Shown piece by piece: positions 17,064 through 26,406 of a DNA stretch of 58,944 bases. The notes under the pieces are model-generated. The model was not told the origin of the DNA and did not search any database. It was given only the letters and a program-made list of their open reading frames with translations. The stretch comes from an uncultured Clostridium sp. (GTDB lineage Bacteria; Bacillota; Clostridia; TANB77; CAG-508), in contig CANONT010000007.1 of assembly GCA_947567695.1 (NCBI GenBank), positions 1 to 58,944 on the forward strand, given 5' to 3'. Positions within the stretch are counted from its first letter, which is position 1. The number at the start of each line of letters is the position of its first letter. Position numbers and translations under genes: made by a program.

Positions 17064-18020
17064 TTAGTTTTCTCCAATTATTTTTTCAATTGACTTTTCT
17101 CTCATTTCCTTAATTAATTGGCAACTATTACTTAACTTTTCTTGTTCATAATCATTCAAATCTATTTCAAGTAGTTCCCTCACACCATTTCGACCAATAA
17201 TAGCTGGAACACCAATATAAATGTCATCTTGACCATACTGATTTTTTAAATAAGTTGAAACTGTCAAAATAGAATTTTCATCATCAAGAATTGCTCTAAC
17301 CAATCGATTTAGTGCCATTCCAATCCCATAATAAGTAGCCTTTTTCTTTTCAATAATTTCATAAGCAGCATTTACTACCCCTTCATGGATCTTTTTTAAA
17401 TCTTCCATTGGATGTTGACCATCTTTCATAATGTCTTTTACTCTTTTACAACCAACATAAGCATGATCCCAAGGTACAAAAGAAGAATCCCCATGTTCTC
17501 CCATAATGTAAGCATGAATATTTTTGCTAGATACTTTCAAATAATCTGCCATCAAATAACGAAGTCTAGCGGTATCTAAAACAGTTCCTGAACCAATTAC
17601 TTTATTTTGGGGTAAACCTGAAATCTTCCAAACCACATAAGTCATCAAATCCACTGGATTACTTGCTACCACAATAATACCCTTAAATCCGCTTTCCATA
17701 ATTGATTTCGTAATTTGTTTCATGATTTTAGTATTCACTTCTGCCAATTCCAATCTTGTTTGCCTAGGCTTTTGTGCCACACCTGCTGTTATTACCACTA
17801 TTTCTGCCTCTTCACAATCACTATAATCACCAGCTTTAATAACCATCTTTTGAGGTGCATAGGGTAATCCATGTGACAAATCCATCTCTTCTCCTATCGT
17901 TTTTTCTTTATCAAGATCGATTAAAATAAGTTCTTCAATTCCTCCCCTATTTAACATAGAATATGCCATACTCATTCCAACAAATCCCGTTCCTACTAAA
18001 ACTACTTTTCCCTTTTTCAT
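17064..18020 (-). CDS. ldh: L-lactate dehydrogenase
   Basis: 318 residues, reducing pyruvate to L-lactate with NADH to regenerate NAD during fermentation. It has the Rossmann motif GTGFVG at residues 10-15, substrate-loop Gln in VAQKPRQTRLEL (malate dehydrogenases have Arg there), the Arg in DTARLR and the catalytic His in MGEHGDSS. Length fits. It stands alone, facing away from the DUF4364 gene, with no operon partner. Confidence 0.95.
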   Translation of the reverse strand: MKKGKVVLVGTGFVGMSMAYSMLNRGGIEELILIDLDKEKTIGEEMDLSHGLPYAPQKMVIKAGDYSDCEEAEIVVITAGVAQKPRQTRLELAEVNTKIMKQITKSIMESGFKGIIVVASNPVDLMTYVVWKISGLPQNKVIGSGTVLDTARLRYLMADYLKVSSKNIHAYIMGEHGDSSFVPWDHAYVGCKRVKDIMKDGQHPMEDLKKIHEGVVNAAYEIIEKKKATYYGIGMALNRLVRAILDDENSILTVSTYLKNQYGQDDIYIGVPAIIGRNGVRELLEIDLNDYEQEKLSNSCQLIKEMREKSIEKIIGEN

Positions 18021-18211
18021 ATTATTTCTCTCCCATCACATATATTAGAGATTACTATTTTTCAAGTTTTGTCTCTCTTAAACTCACCCTATTTTAACAT
18101 AATTTCACATAATTTACAAATAAAAATACAGCAATTCTCCAATTTTATATTTTACTTTTGTTAAAAACTGTGATATAATCACAAAAAACAAAGTAAGGAG
18201 TGCTATTGAAT

Positions 18212-18745
18212 ATGAGTTTAGCTGAAGATAAGGTATTAATCTTATATATATTAAATCTTATCGATGGAGAATTTAGGCAAGATGGTTTATTTAAAATCAT
18301 TACTTCTATCAATAATATTAATTATTTCTACTTTAAACAAATATTAACAGATTTAATAGATTCGAATTTAGTAGGTACGTATACCAAAGAAGATGAACCA
18401 GTTGTTAAAATCACTTCTGAAGGAAAAAACGCTTATGTTCTTACCAAAAATGTATTACCAGGAATCATGAAATTAAAAGCGGATAACATTTTTGCTAAAG
18501 AACTTTCTACCATAGAAGAAGAATCTTCTATCATTGCTGAGTTTATTCCTAAAAGTGAGAATGAATATATGATAAAATGTAAAATTGTTGAAAATAATGA
18601 AACTATATTTGAGGTAAAAACCTTCGCTGGCTCTCGAGATAGAGCAAAACGAATTGTAGATCATTGGAGACAAAATGCTACCTCTATTTATCCTCAAATT
18701 TTAAACTTGTTATTACAAGACGATGCATCCAATTCTAATTCATAA
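18212..18745 (+). CDS. DUF4364 family protein, probable winged-helix regulator
   Basis: 177 residues. The N-terminal half (MSLAEDKVLILYILNLIDGE, FKQILTDLIDSNLV) resembles a PadR-like winged helix; the C-terminal half ends AGSRDRAKRIVDHWRQN, typical of DUF4364 proteins of Clostridia. Function is not established. Start at 18212 chosen because AAGGAG lies 11 bases upstream. A TATAAT at about 18171-18176 may be its -10 box. An intrinsic terminator follows. Confidence 0.8.
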   Translation: MSLAEDKVLILYILNLIDGEFRQDGLFKIITSINNINYFYFKQILTDLIDSNLVGTYTKEDEPVVKITSEGKNAYVLTKNVLPGIMKLKADNIFAKELSTIEEESSIIAEFIPKSENEYMIKCKIVENNETIFEVKTFAGSRDRAKRIVDHWRQNATSIYPQILNLLLQDDASNSNS

Positions 18746-18753
18746 CTGTTAAA

Positions 18754-18786
18754 AATTCAGAATTACTATTTTTGTAATTCTGAATT
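18754..18786. terminator. Terminator between DUF4364 gene and metalloprotease gene
   Basis: AATTCAGAATTAC and GTAATTCTGAATT form a perfect 13-bp stem with a 7-base loop, followed by GTGTTTTATTTTT on the plus strand. The two genes converge, so it may serve both. Confidence 0.85.
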
Positions 18787-18847
18787 GTGTTTTATTTTTT
18801 CATTTTTTGAATTTCTTCTATTGATAATTCTGTAATTTTCTCTCTCT

Positions 18848-19537
18848 TTAAAACACGAAACCCAATACTGCTATTATAAAAACTTTTACCATAATTCCCA
18901 TAAAAAAATGATAATTAATACATTTTATCCCAACCGCATTCATGTAATCAAAACCTGCCACTAATTTCTCGATTTCTTCTGGTGAAGAAATTTTCTTCTC
19001 TTCCATATATTCCTTTGCCAAAAATCTAGCCTTTATCATAGCATCATTCTCCAAAAAAACTCTTACCATATAGTAAATCATACTCAATATCAAAAAAACA
19101 GCCAAAAACATCAACTTATAAGGTAATACTTTAAAAATCATCAAAGCACAAATCATAAGAAAACAAATTAGAAAAATATTAGAAAAGATAAAATTAAATA
19201 GCAGGAGTTTTCTACTTTGAATAGAATGTAAACATTCATGAGCAATCGTTTGAATTCTTGTAAAACTTTTTTGAATATTAGCAATTAAAATTTTATCCGT
19301 TACTGCTATATACAAACTTGCCTCTGCCCCTTCATTTTCCTCTATTTTTACCTTTTCATTCTTTATTCTTTTAAGATACTCTTTACACATTTCCATGTTA
19401 CTTGGATATGCTTTTGCCAACTTATCTAATTCTTCGTTCTCACCAATATGCTTCAATTCTTTTCTATTATAATCAAAAATATAAGCCAAAACTATTATGG
19501 CAATTACAGTAACAATTGCTATGATAACAAATTCCAT
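18848..19537 (-). CDS. Membrane-bound zinc metalloprotease-like protein (HExxH)
   Basis: 229 residues from the ATG at 19537, with AAGGGG 9 bases upstream. Residues 1-20 are a membrane segment; HECLHSIQSRK carries the HExxH zinc motif; a membrane hairpin (LLFNFIFSNIFLICFLMICA and KLMFLAVFLILSMIYYMV) and a C-terminal segment follow. The layout resembles small membrane peptidases of Firmicutes (M48- or M56-like). Substrate unknown. It is followed by nothing in operon and preceded closely by ylbF. Confidence 0.65.
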   Translation of the reverse strand: MEFVIIAIVTVIAIIVLAYIFDYNRKELKHIGENEELDKLAKAYPSNMEMCKEYLKRIKNEKVKIEENEGAEASLYIAVTDKILIANIQKSFTRIQTIAHECLHSIQSRKLLLFNFIFSNIFLICFLMICALMIFKVLPYKLMFLAVFLILSMIYYMVRVFLENDAMIKARFLAKEYMEEKKISSPEEIEKLVAGFDYMNAVGIKCINYHFFMGIMVKVFIIAVLGFVF

Positions 19538-19560
19538 TACGATTACCCCTTCACTTATCA

Positions 19561-19896
19561 TTATTGAATCACATCTCGAATTGCTTCCCCAATAATTTTA
19601 TTCACATCAGCAATCACAATATTAAACTTTGTCTCTGCTTCAAAGAATCTCTTTGCCTCATCAATCTCTATCAACTCAGCATACAAATCTTGCATTTCTT
19701 TTATTTTTGTATCATCTTGTTTTCCTGTTTGCATGGCTGTAATTTGTGTTTCATATCTTTTTTGTTCAAATTGAGCCATTTTCTCTTTTAAACTAGCATT
19801 TAAATTTAAAGCTTGTTTTGCCATTTTATAATTCACATACTCTTCTGATTGTTTAATTTCTTGTGCTAATTGGTTCGCTGTATCATAAATATTCAT
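19561..19896 (-). CDS. YlbF/YmcA-family regulator
   Basis: 111 residues from an internal ATG at 19896 with GGAAAGG 12 bases upstream. IYDTANQLAQEIKQSEEYVN, then MAKQALNLNASLKEKM and FFEAETKFNIVIADVNKIIGEAI fit the all-helical YlbF fold. In Bacillus, YlbF with YmcA and YaaT affects RNase Y processing, competence and sporulation. It lies in a run of minus-strand genes with the DUF3048 gene and ybeY. Confidence 0.8.
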   Translation of the reverse strand: MNIYDTANQLAQEIKQSEEYVNYKMAKQALNLNASLKEKMAQFEQKRYETQITAMQTGKQDDTKIKEMQDLYAELIEIDEAKRFFEAETKFNIVIADVNKIIGEAIRDVIQ

Positions 19897-19957
19897 TTTT
19901 AATCTCATTCCTTTCCTAATTTTCACAGCCAAAATTGTATTCATATTTCAACCTTTA

Positions 19958-21004
19958 TCACTCCAAAGTAACTTTGCTATCTGTTGGACAAATATGAACA
20001 AAAGTATTGCCGTCATTTACTTCGATTTCATTTCCCTGTAAATCTTGATATTTCGTCTGTTCATCTCTAGCGTTTTTGATACATTTTATCTTGATGGCTT
20101 TTCCATTGGTAATGTAGTATCCCTCAAAAGTACCTATATTTTTTAATCCTTGTCTTCCTTTATTCTCTGTATCAGCTAAATCGTAATTATCGCAGAAAGT
20201 TATGATAATATTTTTTGTCGTAATCGTTTTTTTGGTGTCCCAATCTACTTGTTCTTTTCCTCTTGCCTGTCTTTCATACACTTGATTCTCCTCATCATAC
20301 TCATATGTTACTGTCTGAAGTTGAGAATGCGGAATGGTTACACTAGCAGCTTCTTGCCCCTCTTCCAAATTCACTTCCTCTGTTACATAATTTAATACAC
20401 TATCTTCCCTTGAAGTCATCTTATATTTCTTACTTTTTGCAGATTCTAATAACTTTTCTGTACTAGTCACTGCATTATGTGGTGAAGCCTTATCTTTTAC
20501 CCTCCAAAAAGTAGTTCCATCCTCTGCAATTCCATCTATTTCATCGATACCATATTTTTTAATATCACTATCTGCTTGTGGACTTTCCCCAAAATGCGTA
20601 TAAATTGCATCATTTTCCATGACATAATCCAAGAAATAATGTCTTGCACTTCTTACTGGTCCTATTTTTTCCAGATCAGCCCCTTTGAATAGTGCCATCA
20701 ATCTAGTTTCTCCGCCTTCTACTATCATTTCATACACTAAGTATGCCTTTTGTAATCCTGCCTGTGGCCAAGCTTCATTATGATTATCAATCATAACAGC
20801 TATTGGCCTATCACTTCCTTGAAAAATTTTTGGTGTTTTCTTTTCTGTCTGTTCTATTTCATCCTCTTCACCTGACACAGCAATTGGTTCATTTTCTTTA
20901 TCTTGTATCATTTTATAACCTAATATTCCTCCAGCTACAATAATTAAAATAACTAAAATAGCAATTAATATTTTAGTACTAGCTTGTCCTATTTCATTTT
21001 TCAT
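19958..21004 (-). CDS. DUF3048 (YerB-like) membrane-anchored protein
   Basis: 348 residues from the ATG at 21004, with AGGAGG 8 bases upstream. A membrane anchor (STKILIAILVILIIVAGGIL) is followed by an acidic linker and the two DUF3048 domains: RPIAVMIDNHNEAWPQAGLQ, YEMIVEGGETRLMALF, GPVRSARHYFLDYVMENDA, SPHNAVTS. The function is not known; B. subtilis YerB is a lipoprotein of the family. There is no lipobox here, so it is probably held by the N-terminal helix. Confidence 0.85.
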   Translation of the reverse strand: MKNEIGQASTKILIAILVILIIVAGGILGYKMIQDKENEPIAVSGEEDEIEQTEKKTPKIFQGSDRPIAVMIDNHNEAWPQAGLQKAYLVYEMIVEGGETRLMALFKGADLEKIGPVRSARHYFLDYVMENDAIYTHFGESPQADSDIKKYGIDEIDGIAEDGTTFWRVKDKASPHNAVTSTEKLLESAKSKKYKMTSREDSVLNYVTEEVNLEEGQEAASVTIPHSQLQTVTYEYDEENQVYERQARGKEQVDWDTKKTITTKNIIITFCDNYDLADTENKGRQGLKNIGTFEGYYITNGKAIKIKCIKNARDEQTKYQDLQGNEIEVNDGNTFVHICPTDSKVTLE

Positions 21005-21019
21005 CTGCATTACCTCCTT

Positions 21020-21493
21020 TTAATCTCTAGTCACTTGTAAATCTGCTAATATTTTCTCCTCTTTTGGTCTCATTTTAACTTTATCTTCTTCTTGGATATG
21101 GTCATATCCCATCAAATGATAAAATCCATGAACTAGCATATAACAAAATTCCCTTTCAAAGCTATGTTCATACTCCTTGGCTTGTTCTTCTACTTTTTGC
21201 ATACAAATTATAATGTCCCCTAATATATCTTCATGCTCAAAATTGCCATTTTCAATTTTGGAATCTAATTCTTCCTTTTCAAACATAGGAAAAGAAAGCA
21301 CATCTGTTACGTGATCGATATTTCTATATTCTTTGTTGGCTTTTTGTATCTTTTCTGGCGTTGTCAATATAATCGTAATCGATAACTTAGTATTTTCTAT
21401 CTTTTCCTCTTGAAAACACTCCGTTAGTACTTTCTTCACAATTTCTTCATATTCTTTTTTTTCTTCTATTCCTTGATATACTATCTCATACAT
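21020..21493 (-). CDS. ybeY: Endoribonuclease YbeY, rRNA maturation
   Basis: 157 residues. The zinc-binding motif HGFYHLMGYDH is near the C-terminus, and NKEYRNIDHVTDVLSFP is the conserved central segment. YbeY acts in 16S rRNA 3' maturation and ribosome quality control. It normally follows phoH; here phoH is absent and an unknown gene (21496-22701) occupies that place, two bases upstream. Confidence 0.95.
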   Translation of the reverse strand: MYEIVYQGIEEKKEYEEIVKKVLTECFQEEKIENTKLSITIILTTPEKIQKANKEYRNIDHVTDVLSFPMFEKEELDSKIENGNFEHEDILGDIIICMQKVEEQAKEYEHSFEREFCYMLVHGFYHLMGYDHIQEEDKVKMRPKEEKILADLQVTRD

Positions 21494-21495
21494 AT

Positions 21496-22701
21496 TTATG
21501 CGACTTCCTTAACTTTTATGTACTTTCCTACTGACTGACAAGAATCCTTGATCTGTCTCATAGCTCCATAATCTACTAATTTTCTTTTATAGTATTTCAA
21601 AATCTTTGTATAATCTGTTTTTCCTTCTTGTAATTTTTTCATATCATTTTTGATAAATAATATTTCTTTTTGTTTAATATATTCTATAAAATTCGTTTCT
21701 TTTAGTTTTGTAATTTCTTGATAACGATTCCAAAACGCTTTGTATTCATCTCTAACTTTTGGTGAATCCCAATATACTTTCGTAGATAATAACTTCACAT
21801 TATAATCTTCAATTAAGTTAATAAGCATTGAATAGGCTCTCTCTCTCTTAGTCGCAATCTTTGTATCTTGTACTAAAATTCTAGCATCTTTTAGTAACTT
21901 TTCATAGCATTGTTCTGCTACAATCAATGGCAAGCTATGCGTAAATAATCTTCTACTAATACTAAGTAAAATCATATTTTTTTCTATGGTGTCTCTCGTA
22001 TCTAGTTTTCCTATGGCACAAGACTCATATTTTTCATATTCAGAAATAACATCTTTGATACTTTCATCATAATTGGTTTCTATTTTTAAAGATAAAATAT
22101 TTTGAATATATTCTTCTAACGTATGGAAAATTTTTGTATAAATCCATTCTTTTGTCGTATCATAAGCATTGGTATTGTCTGCTACTTTAATAGAATAGTT
22201 CTTTAAAATAGATTTATATAAAGCATCCATTTTAGATATATAAAATTTATTATACTTATCTATTAATTTTTCTTTATTTTCTGCCTTTATCCCTTGATAA
22301 TCCAATTCAATTAAATATTTTTGTTTTCTATATTTATATTCAATGTATTCACTTTCTTTTAAGCTAGTTACCTCATAATATCTTGATAAAGCATTTTTTT
22401 CATACTCAGAAGCTGTATTATTTTTAACTTTTTTATAAATCGAATCCATAACATATTTATCAAGTGCACCTAAATAAGCTTCATATGCTACATCATATTT
22501 CTTCTCCATTTCTTCCTTATTGTCGTTATCATTATCCTGTCTATAATTTTCAAAAGTTTTAATGACATTATTTCTTTTCATTGAAATTAGTAATCCATTA
22601 ATTCCTATTTTCGTAGGAATTAAAATTCTTGTTAATGTACTTGTTATTTTATTAAAAAACGTTTTATCTGCACCAGTTATTCTAAGACTTCTTTCTTCCA
22701 T
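21496..22701 (-). CDS. Unknown 401-residue helical protein in the phoH position
   Basis: I do not recognise this protein. It is strongly helical, lysine- and tyrosine-rich, with no membrane segment after a weakly hydrophobic stretch (ITSTLTRILIPTKIGINGLL). Internal segments KNNTASEYEKNALSRYYEVT and PKVRDEYKAFWNRYQEITKL resemble each other (xxYExxxxRYxEITxLKExxFIEYxxxK), suggesting an internal duplication: compare LKESEYIEYKYRKQ with LKETNFIEYIKQKE. GGAATATAA precedes the ATG weakly. It lies between yqfD and ybeY on the same strand. Confidence 0.7.
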   Translation of the reverse strand: MEERSLRITGADKTFFNKITSTLTRILIPTKIGINGLLISMKRNNVIKTFENYRQDNDNDNKEEMEKKYDVAYEAYLGALDKYVMDSIYKKVKNNTASEYEKNALSRYYEVTSLKESEYIEYKYRKQKYLIELDYQGIKAENKEKLIDKYNKFYISKMDALYKSILKNYSIKVADNTNAYDTTKEWIYTKIFHTLEEYIQNILSLKIETNYDESIKDVISEYEKYESCAIGKLDTRDTIEKNMILLSISRRLFTHSLPLIVAEQCYEKLLKDARILVQDTKIATKRERAYSMLINLIEDYNVKLLSTKVYWDSPKVRDEYKAFWNRYQEITKLKETNFIEYIKQKEILFIKNDMKKLQEGKTDYTKILKYYKRKLVDYGAMRQIKDSCQSVGKYIKVKEVA

Positions 22702-22781
22702 TTATATTCCCATTCCCTTCTTAAAGCACTAATCCATTTGAAAAAAATTATACTTTAATTATTTTTCAAACAAAAGCCCTT

Positions 22782-23966
22782 TTAAAATACAATCTTCTCA
22801 TTTGTCCCTATATTTTCTAAGACTTCATAGGTAACATAAACATCAATGCCATCTTCTTTTTCATAAGTATTAACATTTTTACCTACAATCGATTCTTTGT
22901 CTTCAATTTCTTGTTCCAATTCCTTTTCTAACTCTTCTATCCCTACGTTTTTAGCTTCTTCTAATTCATACGTTTTTTGTCTTTCTTCTATCTCTTTATG
23001 CGTTGTTTTAATAACAGAAATTGGTAAATAAAAGTCTGAAAATAATTTCATTTTGTTTTCCGTTTCTATTGTATCATAAATTTCAAATTTTGAAACCCCT
23101 TTGTGCAAATTTATTTTAAAATTATTAAATTTTATGGCATATTGATTTTGGAAATTCCCTGTTTCCTTTCTTTCCGTAGTATTATAAGGAATATTCTTAT
23201 ACTTTGTGTGCCATACTTTTGCTTCTATTTCTCCTTTCGCATGAACATAACGAATTCCAGTATATTTTCCTTCCATCCAACCATTAATTAAAGTTTCACC
23301 TACATTAACAGTATCGCCCACCTTTACATTTGCTGTACCTGTTTGTGCATTCACTTTTGTTATAATACCTGCTTGATCAGAAATGATACTACAATATTCC
23401 TCATCATTGATAATCTCTGGCTTTTCATCAGCCTTTACAATTTGTACAATAGCATTTGTCCCCTTTAGCTCAATCCCCATCCAAGCAATATCTTGTCTTT
23501 GCAATCTAATTTTATTAATAATCTCTTTTGCATTAATTTTAGCTTTCCATTCACCTGTTCTCAGTCCTGCTTCTTCTATCTCTTTTGCTATATTTTCCAA
23601 TTCCTGTCCATTTTTCTCTCTAATATCCACATTCCATACAAAATTTGAGGATAACAAAATCAAAACTATCATAATCAATAACAAGATAAAAAATATCTTT
23701 CTCTTTTTGTAGCGATGTAACAAAAAAGGAAACCCTTTTTTACTTTTTATTTTCAACTTACACTTTGTCTTTTTCGCTATATCACAAACTTCTTTAAAAT
23801 CACGAATACCAACCCTAAAATCTAATTGCACATCTTTTTTCCTTTTCAAATGCCAAATCGCAATCTTATTATTTCGGCACATATTAATAAATCTCTCTAT
23901 ATAATAGCCCTCTATGGTAATCCCTAAATATCCCATAATATAGCTAAACAATATTTTTATGATCAT
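22782..23966 (-). CDS. yqfD: Sporulation protein YqfD
   Basis: 394 residues from the ATG at 23966, chosen because AGAGAGG lies 8 bases upstream; an ORF extension to 24056 runs into an unrelated palindrome. The N-terminus MIIKILFSYIMGYLGITIEG, a membrane segment (FFILLLIMIVLILLSSNFVW) and the GDTVNVGETLINGWMEG segment fit YqfD, a membrane protein made in the mother cell and needed for sporulation. It follows yqfC as in other Clostridia and Bacilli. Confidence 0.9.
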   Translation of the reverse strand: MIIKILFSYIMGYLGITIEGYYIERFINMCRNNKIAIWHLKRKKDVQLDFRVGIRDFKEVCDIAKKTKCKLKIKSKKGFPFLLHRYKKRKIFFILLLIMIVLILLSSNFVWNVDIREKNGQELENIAKEIEEAGLRTGEWKAKINAKEIINKIRLQRQDIAWMGIELKGTNAIVQIVKADEKPEIINDEEYCSIISDQAGIITKVNAQTGTANVKVGDTVNVGETLINGWMEGKYTGIRYVHAKGEIEAKVWHTKYKNIPYNTTERKETGNFQNQYAIKFNNFKINLHKGVSKFEIYDTIETENKMKLFSDFYLPISVIKTTHKEIEERQKTYELEEAKNVGIEELEKELEQEIEDKESIVGKNVNTYEKEDGIDVYVTYEVLENIGTNEKIVF

Positions 23967-23999
23967 TTTTAGAATTCCTCTCTTTTTATTCAACAATGT

Positions 24000-24146
24000 T
24001 AACTTAAAGTGTAATCTATTATTTTTGCAACACCGCGTAAGCGACCAAACGAGCAAAGCGAGTGCGATTGGAGCAACCGTCTATCCTTTAATTGGGAAGG
24101 TTGCGACACACAAGGTGTAAAAAAATAATAGATTACACCTTAAATT
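24000..24146. repeat. Large palindromic element between yqfC and yqfD
   Basis: TTAACTTAAAGTGTAATCTA continuing to 24036, and its inverted copy at about 24115-24146, form a ~28-bp near-perfect stem. The one internal mismatch is a G-U pair only in minus-strand RNA, the direction of the operon. The interior holds ACGAGCAAAGCGAGTGCGAT and is GC-richer than its surroundings. No gene is encoded. Confidence 0.75.
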
Positions 24147-24161
24147 AATTATATTGCAATT

Positions 24162-24440
24162 TTAATCTATAGTTCTCTCAATATCCATACTTTCAATCTT
24201 GCCAGTCACTCTAATATCATCATTCGTCATATTTTCCAAATTCAAATTAAATCCATTAATATTAATAATACCAATATGAGTATTAATCCTAACAAAATAC
24301 TCTTCATACTCTAAAATTCCTTTAAAATTCTCAATTACCATCTCATCAAAACCAGTAATCGTAATCTTAGGAATATCAGAATAAACCTCTTTTGGCATCT
24401 CTAGAATCTTATCAATTTTATTGTAACTTCTTTTCTTCAT
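24162..24440 (-). CDS. yqfC: Sporulation protein YqfC (YabP family)
   Basis: 92 residues, with PKITITGFDEMVIENFKGIL, EYFVRINTHIGIININGFNL and MTNDDIRVTGKIESM. It belongs to the small YabP/YqfC family of spore-formation proteins. It is the first of the yqfC-yqfD pair; in sporulators the pair is read by the mother-cell sigma-E form of RNA polymerase, though I could not identify such a promoter here. Confidence 0.88.
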   Translation of the reverse strand: MKKRSYNKIDKILEMPKEVYSDIPKITITGFDEMVIENFKGILEYEEYFVRINTHIGIININGFNLNLENMTNDDIRVTGKIESMDIERTID

Positions 24441-24473
24441 AAACTTTCCTTTCTTCTTTTCATTGTGTATTCC

Positions 24474-25295
24474 CTATTCAAATTCGTCTAATGACTTGAA
24501 TTCATACCCCATATTTTTTGCTTCTTTTATAATAGAATCTAAAATATTTGTATTTGTTTTGGAATTGCCATGTAGTAACATGATTTCTCCATTGTGCAAA
24601 TTGTCTAGTACTTTCTTTTTAGCAGATTCTTCATCTGGTTGTTTGTCTTCATTCCAGTCTTCGTAAGCAAATGACCACATTACTGTTGTATAGCCTAATT
24701 GATTGGTTGCTTGTAAGCTTTTTTCACTATATTCTCCTTTTGGTGGTCTGATGTATTTCATTTCATAATTGAATTTTTCGTTGATGACTTGATGTAAATC
24801 CATTACCTCGGTTTTGATTTTCTCTTCGGTTAGTTCTGGCATACTTTTATGATTAACAGTATGATTTCCTATGATATGTCCTTCGTCGATCATTTGTTGC
24901 ACTAAATCAGGTTGCGTATTCACAAAATGTGCCGTTATGAAAAAGGTAGCCTTTACTTGATTTTCTTTTAGTGTATTAAGCAGTTGAGGAGTATAACCCG
25001 CTTCATATCCCTCATCAAAAGTCAAATAAATATTTTTCTTTTCTTTATTTCCTAAACAGATTCCTTTGTTTTCTTCTAACACTCTTTTATTATTACTTCC
25101 TACATCTGGTTGCTCATGATTGTCGTTTCTTTTGATACCCCAACCTATTTTTTGATTGCTAACTGTACTACTATTGGTTGGTATTTCAGCTTCTTTTGTG
25201 TTCATAGAAATTACACTAAGTGAAAATATTGCTGTTATTAATAGAAGAATAAATCCATAATGAGGCATCTTCTTTTCTTTTATTTTTTTCATCAT
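24474..25295 (-). CDS. pdaA: PdaA-like polysaccharide deacetylase (spore cortex)
   Basis: 273 residues: an N-terminal signal anchor (YGFILLLITAIFSLSVIS), then a NodB deacetylase domain with NIYLTFDEGYEAGYTPQLL, ATFFITAHFVN, GHIIGNHTVNHKSM (metal-binding H...H), IRPPKGEYSE and GEIMLLHGNS. The FDEGYE form of motif 1 is typical of PdaA, which removes an acetyl group from N-acetylmuramic acid during muramic-delta-lactam formation in spore cortex. Being next to yqfC supports a sporulation role. Confidence 0.85.
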   Translation of the reverse strand: MMKKIKEKKMPHYGFILLLITAIFSLSVISMNTKEAEIPTNSSTVSNQKIGWGIKRNDNHEQPDVGSNNKRVLEENKGICLGNKEKKNIYLTFDEGYEAGYTPQLLNTLKENQVKATFFITAHFVNTQPDLVQQMIDEGHIIGNHTVNHKSMPELTEEKIKTEVMDLHQVINEKFNYEMKYIRPPKGEYSEKSLQATNQLGYTTVMWSFAYEDWNEDKQPDEESAKKKVLDNLHNGEIMLLHGNSKTNTNILDSIIKEAKNMGYEFKSLDEFE

Positions 25296-25463
25296 GATAA
25301 ATCAGTCCTTTCATGGCACACTTTTTATATTTAATATATATTTTGGAGATTGAACAGATATGAAAAAAAATAAAGTTATCAAAAAAGGATCAGATGAAAA
25401 ACATCCAATCCCTTGTGTCTAAACTTTTTTAAATTACAGTTAGTGAATTCTATACACCTTTTT

Positions 25464-26321
25464 TTATATTTTGTTGTATACCGTTTTTATTATTTCGTAT
25501 CTTTTTTGAATCAAATTCTTATAAAAATCTTTTCTTACTTTTGACATAACCTCTATTCCATTGATAAAACTTTCAATTTCATCTATTTTAATATGATTAA
25601 AAATCCTACTAATAGCTTGGTTGCATTCCTCATTGCTCATTTGTTTCATATATGTCATATAATTTATCTTTTTTCCATTTTCTTTTAAACAAGAATAACA
25701 ATTAATAGCCAAATTTTTTAATGCCACATCATCTATTTCTTGTATTCTATCATCTTCGTACATGGGATTGAAACAAGAACCACAATCATAAATTGGCGAA
25801 AAATGAGTTTTCCCTGTGTTTTTGTTTAATAAAAATCCCCAATTTCCATTATGTCTGTCTGTATTCCCTATTAAACTATCAACAATAAACATTTCCCAAA
25901 ATTTCTCTCTTGTTTCTATTACGTCAATCATCTTTTTACTTTCTTCCAAAACCGCCATAATATCATTTATTTCTGTTTCTATCTTTTTATCTGGATTACT
26001 ACTTAATGCTAAATTCTCAAATTCATATAATATATTATCATTGTCTGTAAAATCCTCACAAGCACATACAATTTTTTCTTTTCCGTTATAGTTATATTTT
26101 CCTAAAACAGTATTTTGCGTTTTAAAACCTACTATCTTGAATACATTGCTTCCAATATATTCTGAAAAAGCATTATTAATATAGGATATATTTTTATTTT
26201 TTTCTCTAACTGGATCTGGAAACTTTACTAAATACTTTTTATTATTATATATTAAAGTTTTCTTTTTTTCTGAGCCTTTATAATTATTAAATTCTTCTAT
26301 TGCATTTGTAAAATCTATCAT
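25464..26321 (-). CDS. HipA/CtkA-like protein kinase
   Basis: 285 residues. KKYLVKFPDPVREKN resembles the ATP-binding Lys region, IVDSLIGNTDRHNGNWGFLL contains the HipA-type catalytic NTDRHNGN, and FSPIYDCGSCFNP the metal-binding D. These kinases are found as HipA toxins and as CtkA-type Ser/Thr kinases. There is no HipB-like partner next to it, so I call it CtkA-like. Its last 31 bases are repeated at 27039-27069. Confidence 0.75.
   Translation of the reverse strand: MIDFTNAIEEFNNYKGSEKKKTLIYNNKKYLVKFPDPVREKNKNISYINNAFSEYIGSNVFKIVGFKTQNTVLGKYNYNGKEKIVCACEDFTDNDNILYEFENLALSSNPDKKIETEINDIMAVLEESKKMIDVIETREKFWEMFIVDSLIGNTDRHNGNWGFLLNKNTGKTHFSPIYDCGSCFNPMYEDDRIQEIDDVALKNLAINCYSCLKENGKKINYMTYMKQMSNEECNQAISRIFNHIKIDEIESFINGIEVMSKVRKDFYKNLIQKRYEIIKTVYNKI
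25465..25495. repeat. 31-bp direct repeat, copy A
   Basis: TATATTTTGTTGTATACCGT plus 11 further bases, identical to 27039-27069. It overlaps the last codons of the kinase gene. Confidence 0.85.
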
Positions 26322-26406
26322 TTTATTTTCTCCTATTAACTTTTTTGTTTATACTACTTTAAAATTAGCAATAAAATTTAATGTTATCTACACCATAAAA
26401 GCTTTT

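Noticed and set aside
25361..25423. 20-codon plus-strand ORF (MKKNKVIKKGSDEKHPIPCV) with GGAG 14 bases upstream
   Set aside because: Spacing is poor, size is within chance, and it lies in the promoter region of the deacetylase gene; no supporting context.
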